NCBI GenBank assembly: GCA_014360005.1
Contig: JACIYI010000005.1
Location: 1 to 64,000, forward strand
Reading direction: 5' to 3'
DNA from: Candidatus Aminicenantota bacterium
GTDB taxonomy: Bacteria; Acidobacteriota; Aminicenantia; Aminicenantales; Saccharicenantaceae
DNA length: 64,000 nt
The position numbers were made by a program, and so were the translations under genes. The notes below the pieces were generated by a model. It ran no database searches. It was given only the letters and a program-made list of their open reading frames with translations, and was not told the DNA's origin. Positions 45,690 through 54,152 of the stretch are shown one piece after another (position 1 is the first letter of the stretch; every line of letters starts with the position of its first letter).

Positions 45690-45718
45690 TATATATAAGG
45701 CCTAACAGCCGAATTCAA
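45690..45718 (-). promoter_or_regulatory. Promoter of the amidohydrolase-nuoEFG-nfnAB operon
   Basis: On the minus strand TTGAAT (45718-45713) is separated by 17 bp from TATATA (45695-45690). AAGGAAA follows as ribosome-binding site before the ATG at 45673. No other promoter was seen between the six genes. Confidence 0.6.
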
Positions 45719-45810
45719 ACTGCAGACAGAGTTAACCAGGCCAGCCGCGGCTCTCGCTGCCTTCAATTCCATTTTAAGCTGAAATTTGCGATTTGAGGAT
45801 ATCAGTCGGA

Positions 45811-46584
45811 TCATAGAGGAAGCTCCAGTTCGGAGAAATCGGTCGGCAGAAAAAGCTGCCCTTGGTAATTTTTCCTGATTTCAGCTTCTATTTCTTCCAG
45901 GGAAAAATCCAGGTCGCTGAAAAAATGGCAGGGCACCAGCAGTCGGATGCCGGTCTCAAGGGCGGCCTGGCCCAGCTCCAGGGAATTGCTGTGCAGCGAC
46001 CGTAAAAAGGGCAGGCCCTCAAGATACCTGGAAGGCGTGCTGCAGTCATGGATAAGGCAGTCAGCTCTGGCCGCCTGCTCCAGCAGCGGCCGATGGAGAG
46101 GGGTATCACCGGAATAAACAACCCTGGCCTCAGCCGTCTCAAGGATGAAAGCCAGGGAAGATGAATGGTGAGGCACCGGCCAGCCGGTTACGGCCAGCCC
46201 CGGGGAAACTTCAGTCCGGCAGCCGGGAAGAAGAGGCCTGGGTTCCAGCCGGTAAAGAATTTTTTCCCGGCGCAGTCCGAACAGGTCGATGAGCCTCAGG
46301 CAGAAGTCGATGGTTTCAGGTGAGCCATACAGGGGCACAGTTTTCTCTTCCAGCATCAGGCTGTGGATAAATGCCGGCAGGCCATAAAGGTGGTCGGCAT
46401 GGATATGGCTGATGAAGATGGCCGAAACCTGCTGCGGCCGGCGGTTGGTCTTGAGGATTTTCTGGGTAAGAGAACCAGGGCAATCCACCAGCCAGAGCTC
46501 CGGCCCGGACTGGAGCAGGAAGCTGGTATTATCCCGGGCGGCAGTGGGAACGGCGCCCCCTGTTCCCAGGAAAACAATCTTCAT
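45811..46584 (-). CDS. RNase Z-like metallo-beta-lactamase-fold hydrolase
   Basis: This 257-residue protein has the metal motif HIHADH in SAIFISHIHADHLYGLPAFIHSL and an N-terminus like RNase Z (FLGTGGAVPTAARDNTSFLL). Further metal ligands are suggested by PVPHHSSSLAF, YSGDTP and CHFFSD. RNase Z trims the 3' ends of tRNA precursors that lack an encoded CCA. The tRNA-Lys in this window has no encoded CCA, which is consistent. The protein is shorter than typical RNase Z and the exosite arm was not identified, so another MBL-fold hydrolase is possible. AAAGGAT precedes the ATG. Confidence 0.8.
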   Translation of the reverse strand: MKIVFLGTGGAVPTAARDNTSFLLQSGPELWLVDCPGSLTQKILKTNRRPQQVSAIFISHIHADHLYGLPAFIHSLMLEEKTVPLYGSPETIDFCLRLIDLFGLRREKILYRLEPRPLLPGCRTEVSPGLAVTGWPVPHHSSSLAFILETAEARVVYSGDTPLHRPLLEQAARADCLIHDCSTPSRYLEGLPFLRSLHSNSLELGQAALETGIRLLVPCHFFSDLDFSLEEIEAEIRKNYQGQLFLPTDFSELELPL

Positions 46585-46608
46585 GATTATCCTTTCTTTG
46601 ATAACAGA

Positions 46609-46643
46609 AAATTCTTTATAAAGAATTTCAGCGAATAAATCAA
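46609..46643 (-). promoter_or_regulatory. Promoter overlapped by a 20-bp perfect palindrome
   Basis: On the minus strand TTGATT (46643-46638) is separated by 17 bp from TATAAA (46620-46615). The -10 box lies inside the perfect palindrome AAATTCTTTATAAAGAATTT (46609-46628), which looks like an operator. The target is the RNase Z-like gene, 25 bp downstream. Confidence 0.6.
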
Positions 46644-46671
46644 CCGGACCTGGTTTTTTCCCGGAATAAAA

Positions 46672-46700
46672 TTGACAGCCGGGCGCGGCTGGGATAAATT
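46672..46700 (+). promoter_or_regulatory. Sigma70-type promoter for the GHMP kinase gene
   Basis: A perfect TTGACA (46672-46677) is separated by 17 bp from TAAATT (46695-46700). It lies 36 bp upstream of the ATG at 46736. Confidence 0.6.
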
Positions 46701-46735
46701 TTAAGCCTGATTCAGCCTCAAAGAAAGATTAAAGA

Positions 46736-47818
46736 ATGCCAGAAACCACTCTCAGGGTCTCTTCCCCCGGAAGAATTTGCCTGTTCGGTGAACACCAGGA
46801 TTACCTGGACCTGGAGGTGATAGCCGCAGCCATTAGCCTTCGTTTTTTCGTTGAAGGACGGGCCCGGCCCGACCGCCGCTTTATCATTCACCTGCCAGAC
46901 ACCGGAGAAGAAGATAGTTTCATCCCGGAGGCAGAACTCCCCTACCTCAAAGAAAGAGATTACCTGCGCAGCGCGATCAACATTCTGCTCCGGCTCGGCT
47001 GCCGCTTCCCAGCCGGCTGGGAAATCACCATGCACAGTGAGATTCCACTCAACGCCGGAACCTCCAGCTCCTCGGCCATGGTGGTGGCCTGGATAAAGTT
47101 CCTGCTGGAAGCTGGCAGCAGCCGGGACATAGCTCCAGAGCCGGAAGACATAGCCGACCTGGCGCACCGGGCAGAAGTGGTGGAGTTCCGGGAGCCCGGA
47201 GGCAAGATGGACCATTACACTTCGGCCCTGGGCGGGACGGTCTGGATTAAGTTCGCCGGCGGTCTCCAGGTCACCCGGCTGCCTTCGCCGCCCGGGACTT
47301 TCGTCCTGGGAGATTCGCTGGAAAAAAAGGACACCACCGGCACCCTGGGGTCGGTTCGGGAAAGAGTCACCCGGGGCTGGCAGCTGCTGAAGAAAGTCAA
47401 CCCTGAACTGGACCTGGCCACCGTCAGCGAAAAGGAACTGCTAAAGCTCAGCCAGAACCTTCCCCCGGAAATCAGGCAGCCACTTCACGGGGCCGTCCTC
47501 AACCGCGATTTAACCAGAGAAGGTCTTAAGATTTTCCAGGCCCGAACCTTCGACCCGCAGCAGTTCGGCCGGTTGCTGACCGAGCAGCAAAAAATTCTGC
47601 GAGAGCTGGTCGGTATCTCCACCCCGAAAATCGACCGCATGCTGCAGGCCGCTCTGGATAGCGGAGCCCTGGGTGGCAAAATCAACGGTTCGGGCGGTGG
47701 CGGCTGTATGTTCGCCTACGCCCCGGATAACCCGGAAAGAGTGGCCCGGGCCATTGAGCAAAGCGGGGGCAAGCCCTATGTTGTCAGGCTGGAGTCCGGG
47801 ATTAAAGTTGAAACCTGA
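46736..47818 (+). CDS. GHMP kinase, galactokinase-like
   Basis: This 360-residue cytoplasmic kinase carries all three GHMP motifs: SPGRICLFGEHQDYL near the N-terminus, the ATP loop PLNAGTSSSSAMVVA, and KINGSGGGGCMFAY near the C-terminus. The first motif is the galactokinase signature with small changes (GEHQDY for GEHTDY). EPGGKMDHYTSALGG supplies a likely catalytic Asp. Galactose or a related sugar is the probable substrate. No Leloir pathway partners adjoin it, so another sugar or sugar-like acceptor remains possible. Transcription starts from its own promoter, divergent from the RNase Z-like gene. Confidence 0.82.
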   Translation: MPETTLRVSSPGRICLFGEHQDYLDLEVIAAAISLRFFVEGRARPDRRFIIHLPDTGEEDSFIPEAELPYLKERDYLRSAINILLRLGCRFPAGWEITMHSEIPLNAGTSSSSAMVVAWIKFLLEAGSSRDIAPEPEDIADLAHRAEVVEFREPGGKMDHYTSALGGTVWIKFAGGLQVTRLPSPPGTFVLGDSLEKKDTTGTLGSVRERVTRGWQLLKKVNPELDLATVSEKELLKLSQNLPPEIRQPLHGAVLNRDLTREGLKIFQARTFDPQQFGRLLTEQQKILRELVGISTPKIDRMLQAALDSGALGGKINGSGGGGCMFAYAPDNPERVARAIEQSGGKPYVVRLESGIKVET

Positions 47819-47834
47819 TTTTCTGCCTGGATAA

Positions 47835-47862
47835 TGGACAAAGGCTTATTTTATTGTAAAAT
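47835..47862 (+). promoter_or_regulatory. Sigma70-type promoter for efp
   Basis: TGGACA (47835-47840) is separated by 16 bp from TAAAAT (47857-47862), each matching the consensus at five of six positions. The efp leader would be about 80 nt. Confidence 0.6.
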
Positions 47863-47948
47863 ATTATCCTTATTTTCTTCGACCCCATTTATCCTGTTCA
47901 CATAACGGCAGTCAGGTAGTCTTACCTGCTCAGGAGAGAGGAGGCCCG

Positions 47949-48515
47949 ATGATTGACGCCACCAAGATACGCAAAGGCATGATTATCAAGCTGGAAGGAA
48001 AGCTCTACCGGGTGATGGATTGCCAGCTGATCACTCCCGGGCGCTGGAAAGCCATGGTTCAGACCAAGCTGCGCAACATCAAGGACGGTTCGCAGCTGGA
48101 ATACCGTTTCCGGTCCGAAGACCGGGTGGAACAGGCTTATCTGGAAGAAGTGGAAATGGTTTTCCTCTACCGCAGCGGCGATGAATTCTTTTTCATGAAC
48201 CTTCAGAACTACGAACAGATCAAACTGGACCTTGAAGCTATCGGCGACGGAGTCAACTACCTTGTGCCCGAAATGGTCCTGACCATAGAATTCTACGAAG
48301 GGCAGCCGGTTGGTATCAACCTGCCTAAAACTGTTGACCTGAAAGTGGTGGAGACGGAACCCATCCTCAAAGGGGCCACCCAGACCGCCATCAACAAACC
48401 GGCCAGACTGGAAACCGGCCTGGTCATCCAGGTGCCGCAATTTATCAAAGAAGGCGATGTTATCAGGGTTGATACCAGGGAAGATAAATATCTGGAAAGG
48501 GTCAAGACCGGGTGA
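47949..48515 (+). CDS. efp: Translation elongation factor P
   Basis: This 188-residue factor relieves ribosome stalling at polyproline. All three barrel domains are present, with PKTVDLKVVETEP in the third region and the C-terminal DTREDKYLERV. The loop tip that enters the peptidyl transferase centre is PGRWKAM, with Arg32 where the Lys-modifying type has Lys (PGK). Arg32 is the residue rhamnosylated by EarP in Pseudomonas, but the surrounding residues differ from that subgroup. No modification gene (epmA, earP, ymfI) lies nearby. GAGG precedes the ATG closely. Confidence 0.96.
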   Translation: MIDATKIRKGMIIKLEGKLYRVMDCQLITPGRWKAMVQTKLRNIKDGSQLEYRFRSEDRVEQAYLEEVEMVFLYRSGDEFFFMNLQNYEQIKLDLEAIGDGVNYLVPEMVLTIEFYEGQPVGINLPKTVDLKVVETEPILKGATQTAINKPARLETGLVIQVPQFIKEGDVIRVDTREDKYLERVKTG

Positions 48516-48721
48516 CGGCTACTTCTCCCCGCTGACTCTGGACTGAGCTTAAAGTTAATTTCCGGAAACTAGATGGCGTTTTTCTCCCCCTGGTCTGGTA
48601 TTGGGCGCCTTCCAGCGACAGGTATTTTCAGGAAAAACCGGGTGTGAGGCTAAGTGCGGATTAGTTTCTTTTAAACCCAGGAAAAAATTTCAGGGGCAGG
48701 AGAACTTTCTGCCTTCTTAAA

Positions 48722-50920
48722 TCAAAACCGGTGCTGGTGAACCCCGACGTTGCCGAAGCTGTCCTGCACCCTGATAATTAACAGGTTGTCAGAGCCAGCC
48801 GGAATTTTCACCGTGAACCTGAAATTTTCGCTGCGGGAGTCGCACAGCCCATCTACCGGGAAGACCACCCGCCAGTCGCCGGGCCGCAACAGGAATTTTA
48901 CTTCTTCTATGTAAGAATAGGCATCCTCGGCCACAAAACTCACTTCCAGGCTGTCGCGGTTCTGGCTGGCCAGGAAATTTTTGACCAGCGGCAATGAATT
49001 GTCTATGACCAGCGGCTGGCTTATTTTTTCAGCCTTCTTCTCGGTCCCGGGCGGGTTGGCCGGCAGGTCGGAAGCCTCCACCTTCAGCCAGTAGGTCCCG
49101 TCCGGAAAATTCCTGGTATCGAAGGAAAAAACCTTATCGCTGAGATTGTCCTGCATCAGTCGCCAGCTGCTTTCCCCTTCTTTCCTTAGATAAATGTTAA
49201 AGGCCAGCTTATCCTCATTCTCGTCGGAAGCTTCCCAGGTAATGGTGCGAAAGCCCTGCCGCTCGGCCTTTTTTGGAGTCAGGTACAGGCTAGTTTCATC
49301 CTTCCTTTTAGCGCCTTCCCTGGAAGCCTGGTCCAGACCCAGGATGACCTCTTCCTGCTCCGGGGGCTTGATAAAAACCTGGTTGGCCGGAAGGACTTCC
49401 AGTTTGTCGATGATCGGGGCCACGTTGGCCTGCAGGTAAAAGACCAGAAGTTTCTGGAGTTTCGGCAGCTGGCGTCCACCCTGACCCTTGAGGTTGATTT
49501 TCAGCTGCAGGTAACGGCCGGAAGGACTGAGGACTTTTTCGTCCGGCCGGCTGTAGGGTGGCGACCAGTCACTCCAGGTCTCGTCCGGTTCGGCCGTGTT
49601 GCCGCTCCGCGATTGCACCTGGACCGAAGTTCCTTGAGGCAGTTCCGCCTCCCAGCTGAGGCGGCCCCAGGCGGATAATATTTTGGCATCAAGCACCGGG
49701 CTCAGATATTCGGCCGAAAAATTCTGAGCCAGTTGCAGCAGGCCGAAGAAACAGGGATTGTTGCCCAGAACCTGAATCTGCTGGTTAAACTGATAAATCG
49801 CAAATATCTGTTCCGAACCTTCCTGGGTTAAAAGCTCCACCCCGCCCTTCCTATCAATGGCGTACAGGCGACCCCGGTTTCCGGTGCCGGCCAGCAGCTT
49901 CTGGCTCTCGGGCTCCATAACCAGGCCGTAGACCATTTCTTCAGTTGAGGCCCAGATTTTCCTGGCCAGTCCGTCCGGAGTCACCTGGAAGATGGCCCCG
50001 GAAACAGGTCCGGGTGTCTTGGTGGCAGTGGAAACAGGCTTAGTTTCGCTCTCGGTTCCGGCTGCCGCCGCGGCCACGGCTGAGACCACCACGCTGACTT
50101 CGGTCTCGGTTTTAGCCGGAGGAGTGGCTGCAGCCGGGGTAACTGTGGGCACGCTTTTGGAGGGGGATCCTCCGGCACTGACATAGATATTTCCTTCGAG
50201 GTCAAGGGCAATATTCCTGATTTCTTCATAAGCCGAATCAAAGACCACGCTGACCCGGCCCAGGGTTGAAATACGGTAGAGCTGCCCCCGGCCGCCGCTG
50301 CCGGCCAGGATGTCCCCTCCAGAGGTCCGGGCCAGGCAGAGAATGTGGTTATCCCTGGCTTTAAACAGCATCCGCCCGGCCCCAGCCGGGTTTATCTCAT
50401 AAATCCCGCCGCTTTCTCCTACGGCCGCCAGCAGATTACCTTTATCAGTGAACATCAATTCCCAGATGTATCTTTCCTGAGGGTTGAAAAATTCCTCTCC
50501 CTTGCCTTTGGCGGTGATTTTATAAACTTTGCCGTTGGGTGAAGTCCCGGTGTACAGAACACCCCGGCCATCAACAGCCAGAGCGGTTACGTCCATTTCC
50601 GCAGTCTGGAAATAGAGTTCAGCTTTTTTATCTTTTCCCAGTCGGTAAATCTTGCCGCCATGCCCCGTTCCCAGAAAATAACTCCCGTCCGGCCCCTGAG
50701 CCAGCGACAGGTAGAACTCTTCGGCCGGAAGTTCCAGCTTTTCAATCCTGGGTCCAATCGAGAGAACACCTTCCGCTGTCAGGGAAGCTCCAGAAAATTT
50801 TCCCTTCAGGAAATCTTCCCGCGACCGCAGCTCCCACTTTCTGGGAACCACCGCCTGGAGCTGGGAAACAACCAGAAAAATGGCCAGTATCTGGAAGGCC
50901 AGGAAAGCTCTTTTTCTCAT
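48722..50920 (-). CDS. Secreted beta-propeller protein with Fn3-like C-terminal region
   Basis: This protein of about 732 residues has a signal peptide (MRKRAFLAFQILAIFLVVSQLQA). The N-terminal half repeats a propeller-blade pattern with GTGHGGKIYRL, GTSPNGKVYKI, GESGGIYEI, GSGGRGQLYRI and GTGNRGRLYAI. A low-complexity linker rich in Ala, Pro, Thr and Val interrupts the blades near residues 270-320. The C-terminal half has sandwich-like modules (ITWEASDENEDKLAFNIYL, DGTYWLKVEASD). The start is uncertain: ATGs at 50965, 50932 and 50920 are in frame, and the last gives the cleanest signal peptide. It follows the SpoIVB-like gene closely. The likely function is binding in the periplasm or at the cell surface. 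Confidence 0.75.
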   Translation of the reverse strand: MRKRAFLAFQILAIFLVVSQLQAVVPRKWELRSREDFLKGKFSGASLTAEGVLSIGPRIEKLELPAEEFYLSLAQGPDGSYFLGTGHGGKIYRLGKDKKAELYFQTAEMDVTALAVDGRGVLYTGTSPNGKVYKITAKGKGEEFFNPQERYIWELMFTDKGNLLAAVGESGGIYEINPAGAGRMLFKARDNHILCLARTSGGDILAGSGGRGQLYRISTLGRVSVVFDSAYEEIRNIALDLEGNIYVSAGGSPSKSVPTVTPAAATPPAKTETEVSVVVSAVAAAAAGTESETKPVSTATKTPGPVSGAIFQVTPDGLARKIWASTEEMVYGLVMEPESQKLLAGTGNRGRLYAIDRKGGVELLTQEGSEQIFAIYQFNQQIQVLGNNPCFFGLLQLAQNFSAEYLSPVLDAKILSAWGRLSWEAELPQGTSVQVQSRSGNTAEPDETWSDWSPPYSRPDEKVLSPSGRYLQLKINLKGQGGRQLPKLQKLLVFYLQANVAPIIDKLEVLPANQVFIKPPEQEEVILGLDQASREGAKRKDETSLYLTPKKAERQGFRTITWEASDENEDKLAFNIYLRKEGESSWRLMQDNLSDKVFSFDTRNFPDGTYWLKVEASDLPANPPGTEKKAEKISQPLVIDNSLPLVKNFLASQNRDSLEVSFVAEDAYSYIEEVKFLLRPGDWRVVFPVDGLCDSRSENFRFTVKIPAGSDNLLIIRVQDSFGNVGVHQHRF

Positions 50921-50974
50921 CTGTTGACCCATCCTTTTTAATTTATTAATAACCGGTGCTGTCATCCGGTCAGC

Positions 50975-52816
50975 TTACTTTTTTATCCTGATGGGAATGG
51001 TCAGTGCTCCCCGGAAAACATAAGGCACCGGCAGGTGATATTCGGTCAGGGTTGAGCGGTTAATTTCGGTCAGGTTGGTGGTTGAAGCCCTGGGAGAAAG
51101 GAACATGTTTTTCAGGCTGGGCGGCAGGTTGGGTAATTCCTCTCCCTTGAGAAATAACCCCGGCCTGGGAGCCACAACTTTATAGTATATGCGGTTATTT
51201 TTGCGCAGATTACCCAGCAACCGCAGCAGCTGGTTCAGGTTTCTGGGGCGAAAGTCCTGGATACGGTAAAGGCTTCTTTCCAGCTGCTGAATATAGGCGG
51301 CTTCAGCCACCACCAGCTCGAATTCGGTTCCGGGCGGCAGACTGGGAGCCAGGAATTCCACTTCTTCGGTCTTGAGGTCATTATTGTAAGTCCGGTAATA
51401 GGTCCGGACCTTAATCACCTCGCCCGCTTGAACCTCGTACTTATCCAGCAACACTTTTTCCAGTGTGGCTGTTCGCAGCTGCTCCACCACCCTGATTTTG
51501 ACTTCTATCTGGTTGAGTCTGACTTCCTTGAATTCATTGTTCTTGAGCATGTAAACCACAGCCGCCACCAGGCCGGAAAGGCTGGTGCTGGCGTTGTCCA
51601 TGTTGCCGCTGAACAGGTCTTCCAGGTGGACGCTGAGTCCCTCTTCCAGGAAGAGGTCAGCTTCAAAATCGACCGACAGATTGCCGTAGGACCTCTCCTC
51701 AGTGCCGAGCACGGTAAAAAGGGCCAGGTTAACCAGGGCCGGGGTCAGAATCTGGTCATTGACCAGTTTTAGCTTGAACTGTTTGCGGCTGACCGGGCTG
51801 TCCTGGACTTCCACGTTCAGCGGAATGTAGCGCGGAAAAGAGCCAACTTCCGCCAGCACTCCGCTCGTCCGGTCCTGAAGAACCCGGCCGATGAGCTGCC
51901 CGGTGGAGGCCAGCTTGAAAGAGCTTTCCAGGCTGGGAACCACGGCCAGGACTTCAGCCGAGGTCAGGCCATAATCAACCGGGCCGAGGTTATAGAAAGG
52001 ATGACCGAAGGCCAGAATTTTATTACCGTCTACATAGGTCACTGTCCCGACGGCCGTCAGGTCCAGGTCCCCGGTCAGCAGCTGCACTCCGACCGCCTGG
52101 CCCTCGCTGAGAGTTACGGGCTGGGGGGTGAGCTTTAGCGACTGAGAAGCAGCCTGGCCGGTGCCCAGGACCGGCAGGAAATTATACTGGCTGAAGAAAG
52201 GCTTGAACTGACGGAAAGCCCGCTCGGAAAAGCCAGAGAAAATCAGGGGGATTTTAGCCGGAATAAAGGCCTGGTCGGTCGAGAAATTGCCGGCTGCGGC
52301 CGAAGTCATCTCCAGGTAAGCTCGCCCCAGCTCTTCCTGAGTCAGGCTTTCCAGCTGGAACCCGGCGGGCAGGCCGCCCGTCGGGCGCCGGGGCTGTCCG
52401 GCTTGAGTTAGAGCCAGCATTTCCTCAATGGGAGTTATTCCGGCAATGGCCTCCTTGGCGAAGGCGTAGCTGAAGGCCACGGCCCCGACCAGCTGGCCGT
52501 CAATGTAAACCGGGCTGCCGCTCATCCCGGCCACCACACCGGTGTTTTCCAGGCCCAGGCCCTTCAACCGGGCCAGAATCCAGTTCCGGCCGGGCTGAAC
52601 ATTCTCCATGACCCCCAGGATTTCCACCTCAAAGCTATCAACCTGGTTTCCGCTGAAGACACTGCGGCCAGTACCTTTCATTCCCGGCTTAACCTGGGAT
52701 AACGGCATAATCCTGGAGGCGGCCAGAACAGGCCAGGACGCGCTCAGAATCAACAGAATTAGAAACAAAAGGCAGGCGGAGAAATTCTTTATTCTATCCG
52801 GCAGGCAAGAAAACAT
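50975..52816 (-). CDS. SpoIVB (S55) peptidase-domain protein
   Basis: This 613-residue exported protein has a hydrophobic signal (ACLLFLILLILSASWPVLA). Early on it shows PLSQVKPGMKGTGRSVF and the serine motif GMSGSPVYIDG (Ser99/Ser101). Later comes ILAFGHPFYNLGPVDYG, with His272. These are the elements of S55 serine peptidases. In Bacillus SpoIVB the His precedes the Ser; here the Ser comes first, so the domain looks circularly permuted or is of a separate subgroup. The ATG at 52816 has GAGG eight bases upstream. It lies 27 bp after the serine palmitoyltransferase-like gene and before the propeller gene, forming an apparent three-gene unit. The target is unknown. Confidence 0.82.
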   Translation of the reverse strand: MFSCLPDRIKNFSACLLFLILLILSASWPVLAASRIMPLSQVKPGMKGTGRSVFSGNQVDSFEVEILGVMENVQPGRNWILARLKGLGLENTGVVAGMSGSPVYIDGQLVGAVAFSYAFAKEAIAGITPIEEMLALTQAGQPRRPTGGLPAGFQLESLTQEELGRAYLEMTSAAAGNFSTDQAFIPAKIPLIFSGFSERAFRQFKPFFSQYNFLPVLGTGQAASQSLKLTPQPVTLSEGQAVGVQLLTGDLDLTAVGTVTYVDGNKILAFGHPFYNLGPVDYGLTSAEVLAVVPSLESSFKLASTGQLIGRVLQDRTSGVLAEVGSFPRYIPLNVEVQDSPVSRKQFKLKLVNDQILTPALVNLALFTVLGTEERSYGNLSVDFEADLFLEEGLSVHLEDLFSGNMDNASTSLSGLVAAVVYMLKNNEFKEVRLNQIEVKIRVVEQLRTATLEKVLLDKYEVQAGEVIKVRTYYRTYNNDLKTEEVEFLAPSLPPGTEFELVVAEAAYIQQLERSLYRIQDFRPRNLNQLLRLLGNLRKNNRIYYKVVAPRPGLFLKGEELPNLPPSLKNMFLSPRASTTNLTEINRSTLTEYHLPVPYVFRGALTIPIRIKK

Positions 52817-52843
52817 GCTCAAGGCCTCGTTCCCGGTCAGGAC

Positions 52844-54028
52844 TTAATGAATTATTCCCAGGGCCCGGCCGCATTTCTCAAAAGCCGCCAGTATCAGACT
52901 CAGCTCTTCATCGGTGTGGTTGGCCGAGTAGCTGGTGCGGATCAGGGCCTGGCCGTGGGGAACTGCCGGATGGATGACCGGAGTGGTGAAAATTCCTTCA
53001 TCCCTCAAGCTCTTCCACATGGCAAAACACTTGTCATCATCGCCAATCATGATCGGAATGATCGGGGTCTGACTGGGACCGGTATTGAAGCCCAGTTTCT
53101 GGAAACTCTCTCTCATGTAGTTGGTCACCTGCCACAGCCTTTCTCTTCTTTCTGGCTCGGTTTCTATCACCTCCAGGGCAGCCAGAACCGCGGCCACCGA
53201 AGCCGGAGTGGCGGCCGCACTGAAAATCAGCGACCGGGCATGGTGTTTGATGTAGCTGACTACTTTTTTAGTCCCGGCCACAAAGCCGCCGATGGAGACG
53301 AAGGATTTGCTGAAGGTGCCCATGATCAGGTCCACCTCGTCCTCCAGACCGAAATGCTCGGCCGTGCCCCGCCCATGCTTGCCCAGGACGCCCAGACCAT
53401 GGGCATCATCAACCATTATTCTGGCCCTGTACTTTTTGGCCAGCGGAACAATGCCCGGCAGGTCAACGATATCACCTTCCATGCTGAACACGCCGTCTAC
53501 CACAATCAACTTTCCCTTGTTCTCCGGGATTTCGGACAGAACTCTTTCCAGGTCGGACATATCGTTGTGCTTAAATTTCTTGACTTCGGCTTTGGACAGA
53601 CGGCAGGCATCGATGATGCTGGCATGGTCCATGCGGTCGGTCAGGACCACGTCATCCTTCCCGGCCAGCGAGGAGATGATGCCGAGGTTGGTCTGGTAAC
53701 CGGTGGAGAAGGTTACCGTCGCTTCCTTATTCATAAACCGGGCCAGCCTTTCTTCCAGAGTTTCGTGCAGGTCTATGGTCCCGGTCAGGAATCTTGAGCC
53801 GCAGGTGGCCACGCCGTAGCGGTCGATAGCTTCCTTGGCAGCCTGCCTGACCTTGGGGTGGTCAATCAAACCGAGGTAGTTGTTGGAGCCGATTAATATC
53901 ATTTCCCGGCCCCGGACTTTGACCCGGTTTCCTTTGGCTTCAGAAATCGGGGTGAAATAAGGATAGAGTCCGAGCGCCATGACTTCTTCAGCCCGGCTGA
54001 ATTCGTAACACTTATCAAAAATATCCAT
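52844..54028 (-). CDS. Serine palmitoyltransferase-like alpha-oxoamine synthase
   Basis: This 394-residue PLP enzyme should condense an acyl thioester with an amino acid. Lys241 (in GTFSKSFVSIGGF) is the PLP anchor. SNNYLGLIDHPKV, GVATCGSRFLTGTIDLHETLE, VVDGVFSMEGDI and VDDAHGLGVLGKHGRG follow the pattern I recall for the bacterial sphingolipid enzymes of Bacteroidetes type. The N-terminal LYPYFTPISEAKGN is also seen in that group rather than in Kbl or BioF. The product would be 3-ketosphinganine if the substrates are serine and palmitoyl thioester (inference). AGGAGGAAGAG precedes the ATG. It is divergent from an epimerase-like reductase and near a KAS III gene. Confidence 0.82.
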   Translation of the reverse strand: MDIFDKCYEFSRAEEVMALGLYPYFTPISEAKGNRVKVRGREMILIGSNNYLGLIDHPKVRQAAKEAIDRYGVATCGSRFLTGTIDLHETLEERLARFMNKEATVTFSTGYQTNLGIISSLAGKDDVVLTDRMDHASIIDACRLSKAEVKKFKHNDMSDLERVLSEIPENKGKLIVVDGVFSMEGDIVDLPGIVPLAKKYRARIMVDDAHGLGVLGKHGRGTAEHFGLEDEVDLIMGTFSKSFVSIGGFVAGTKKVVSYIKHHARSLIFSAAATPASVAAVLAALEVIETEPERRERLWQVTNYMRESFQKLGFNTGPSQTPIIPIMIGDDDKCFAMWKSLRDEGIFTTPVIHPAVPHGQALIRTSYSANHTDEELSLILAAFEKCGRALGIIH

Positions 54029-54152
54029 CTCTTCCTCCTGATGTTTTTTTCCCGTTGATTACTTTTTCTCTATGTCTAATGTTTATTACCTTTTCCTCGG
54101 TCTTTTTTCAACCTGAATTGACCGGCCCTCCGGCTTGATTTACAATCAGGGC

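Noticed and set aside
52844..54028. 2-amino-3-ketobutyrate CoA ligase (Kbl), which would pair with the threonine dehydrogenase.
   Set aside because: The N-terminal and core segments match the serine palmitoyltransferase type better, and the two genes are over 50 kb apart.
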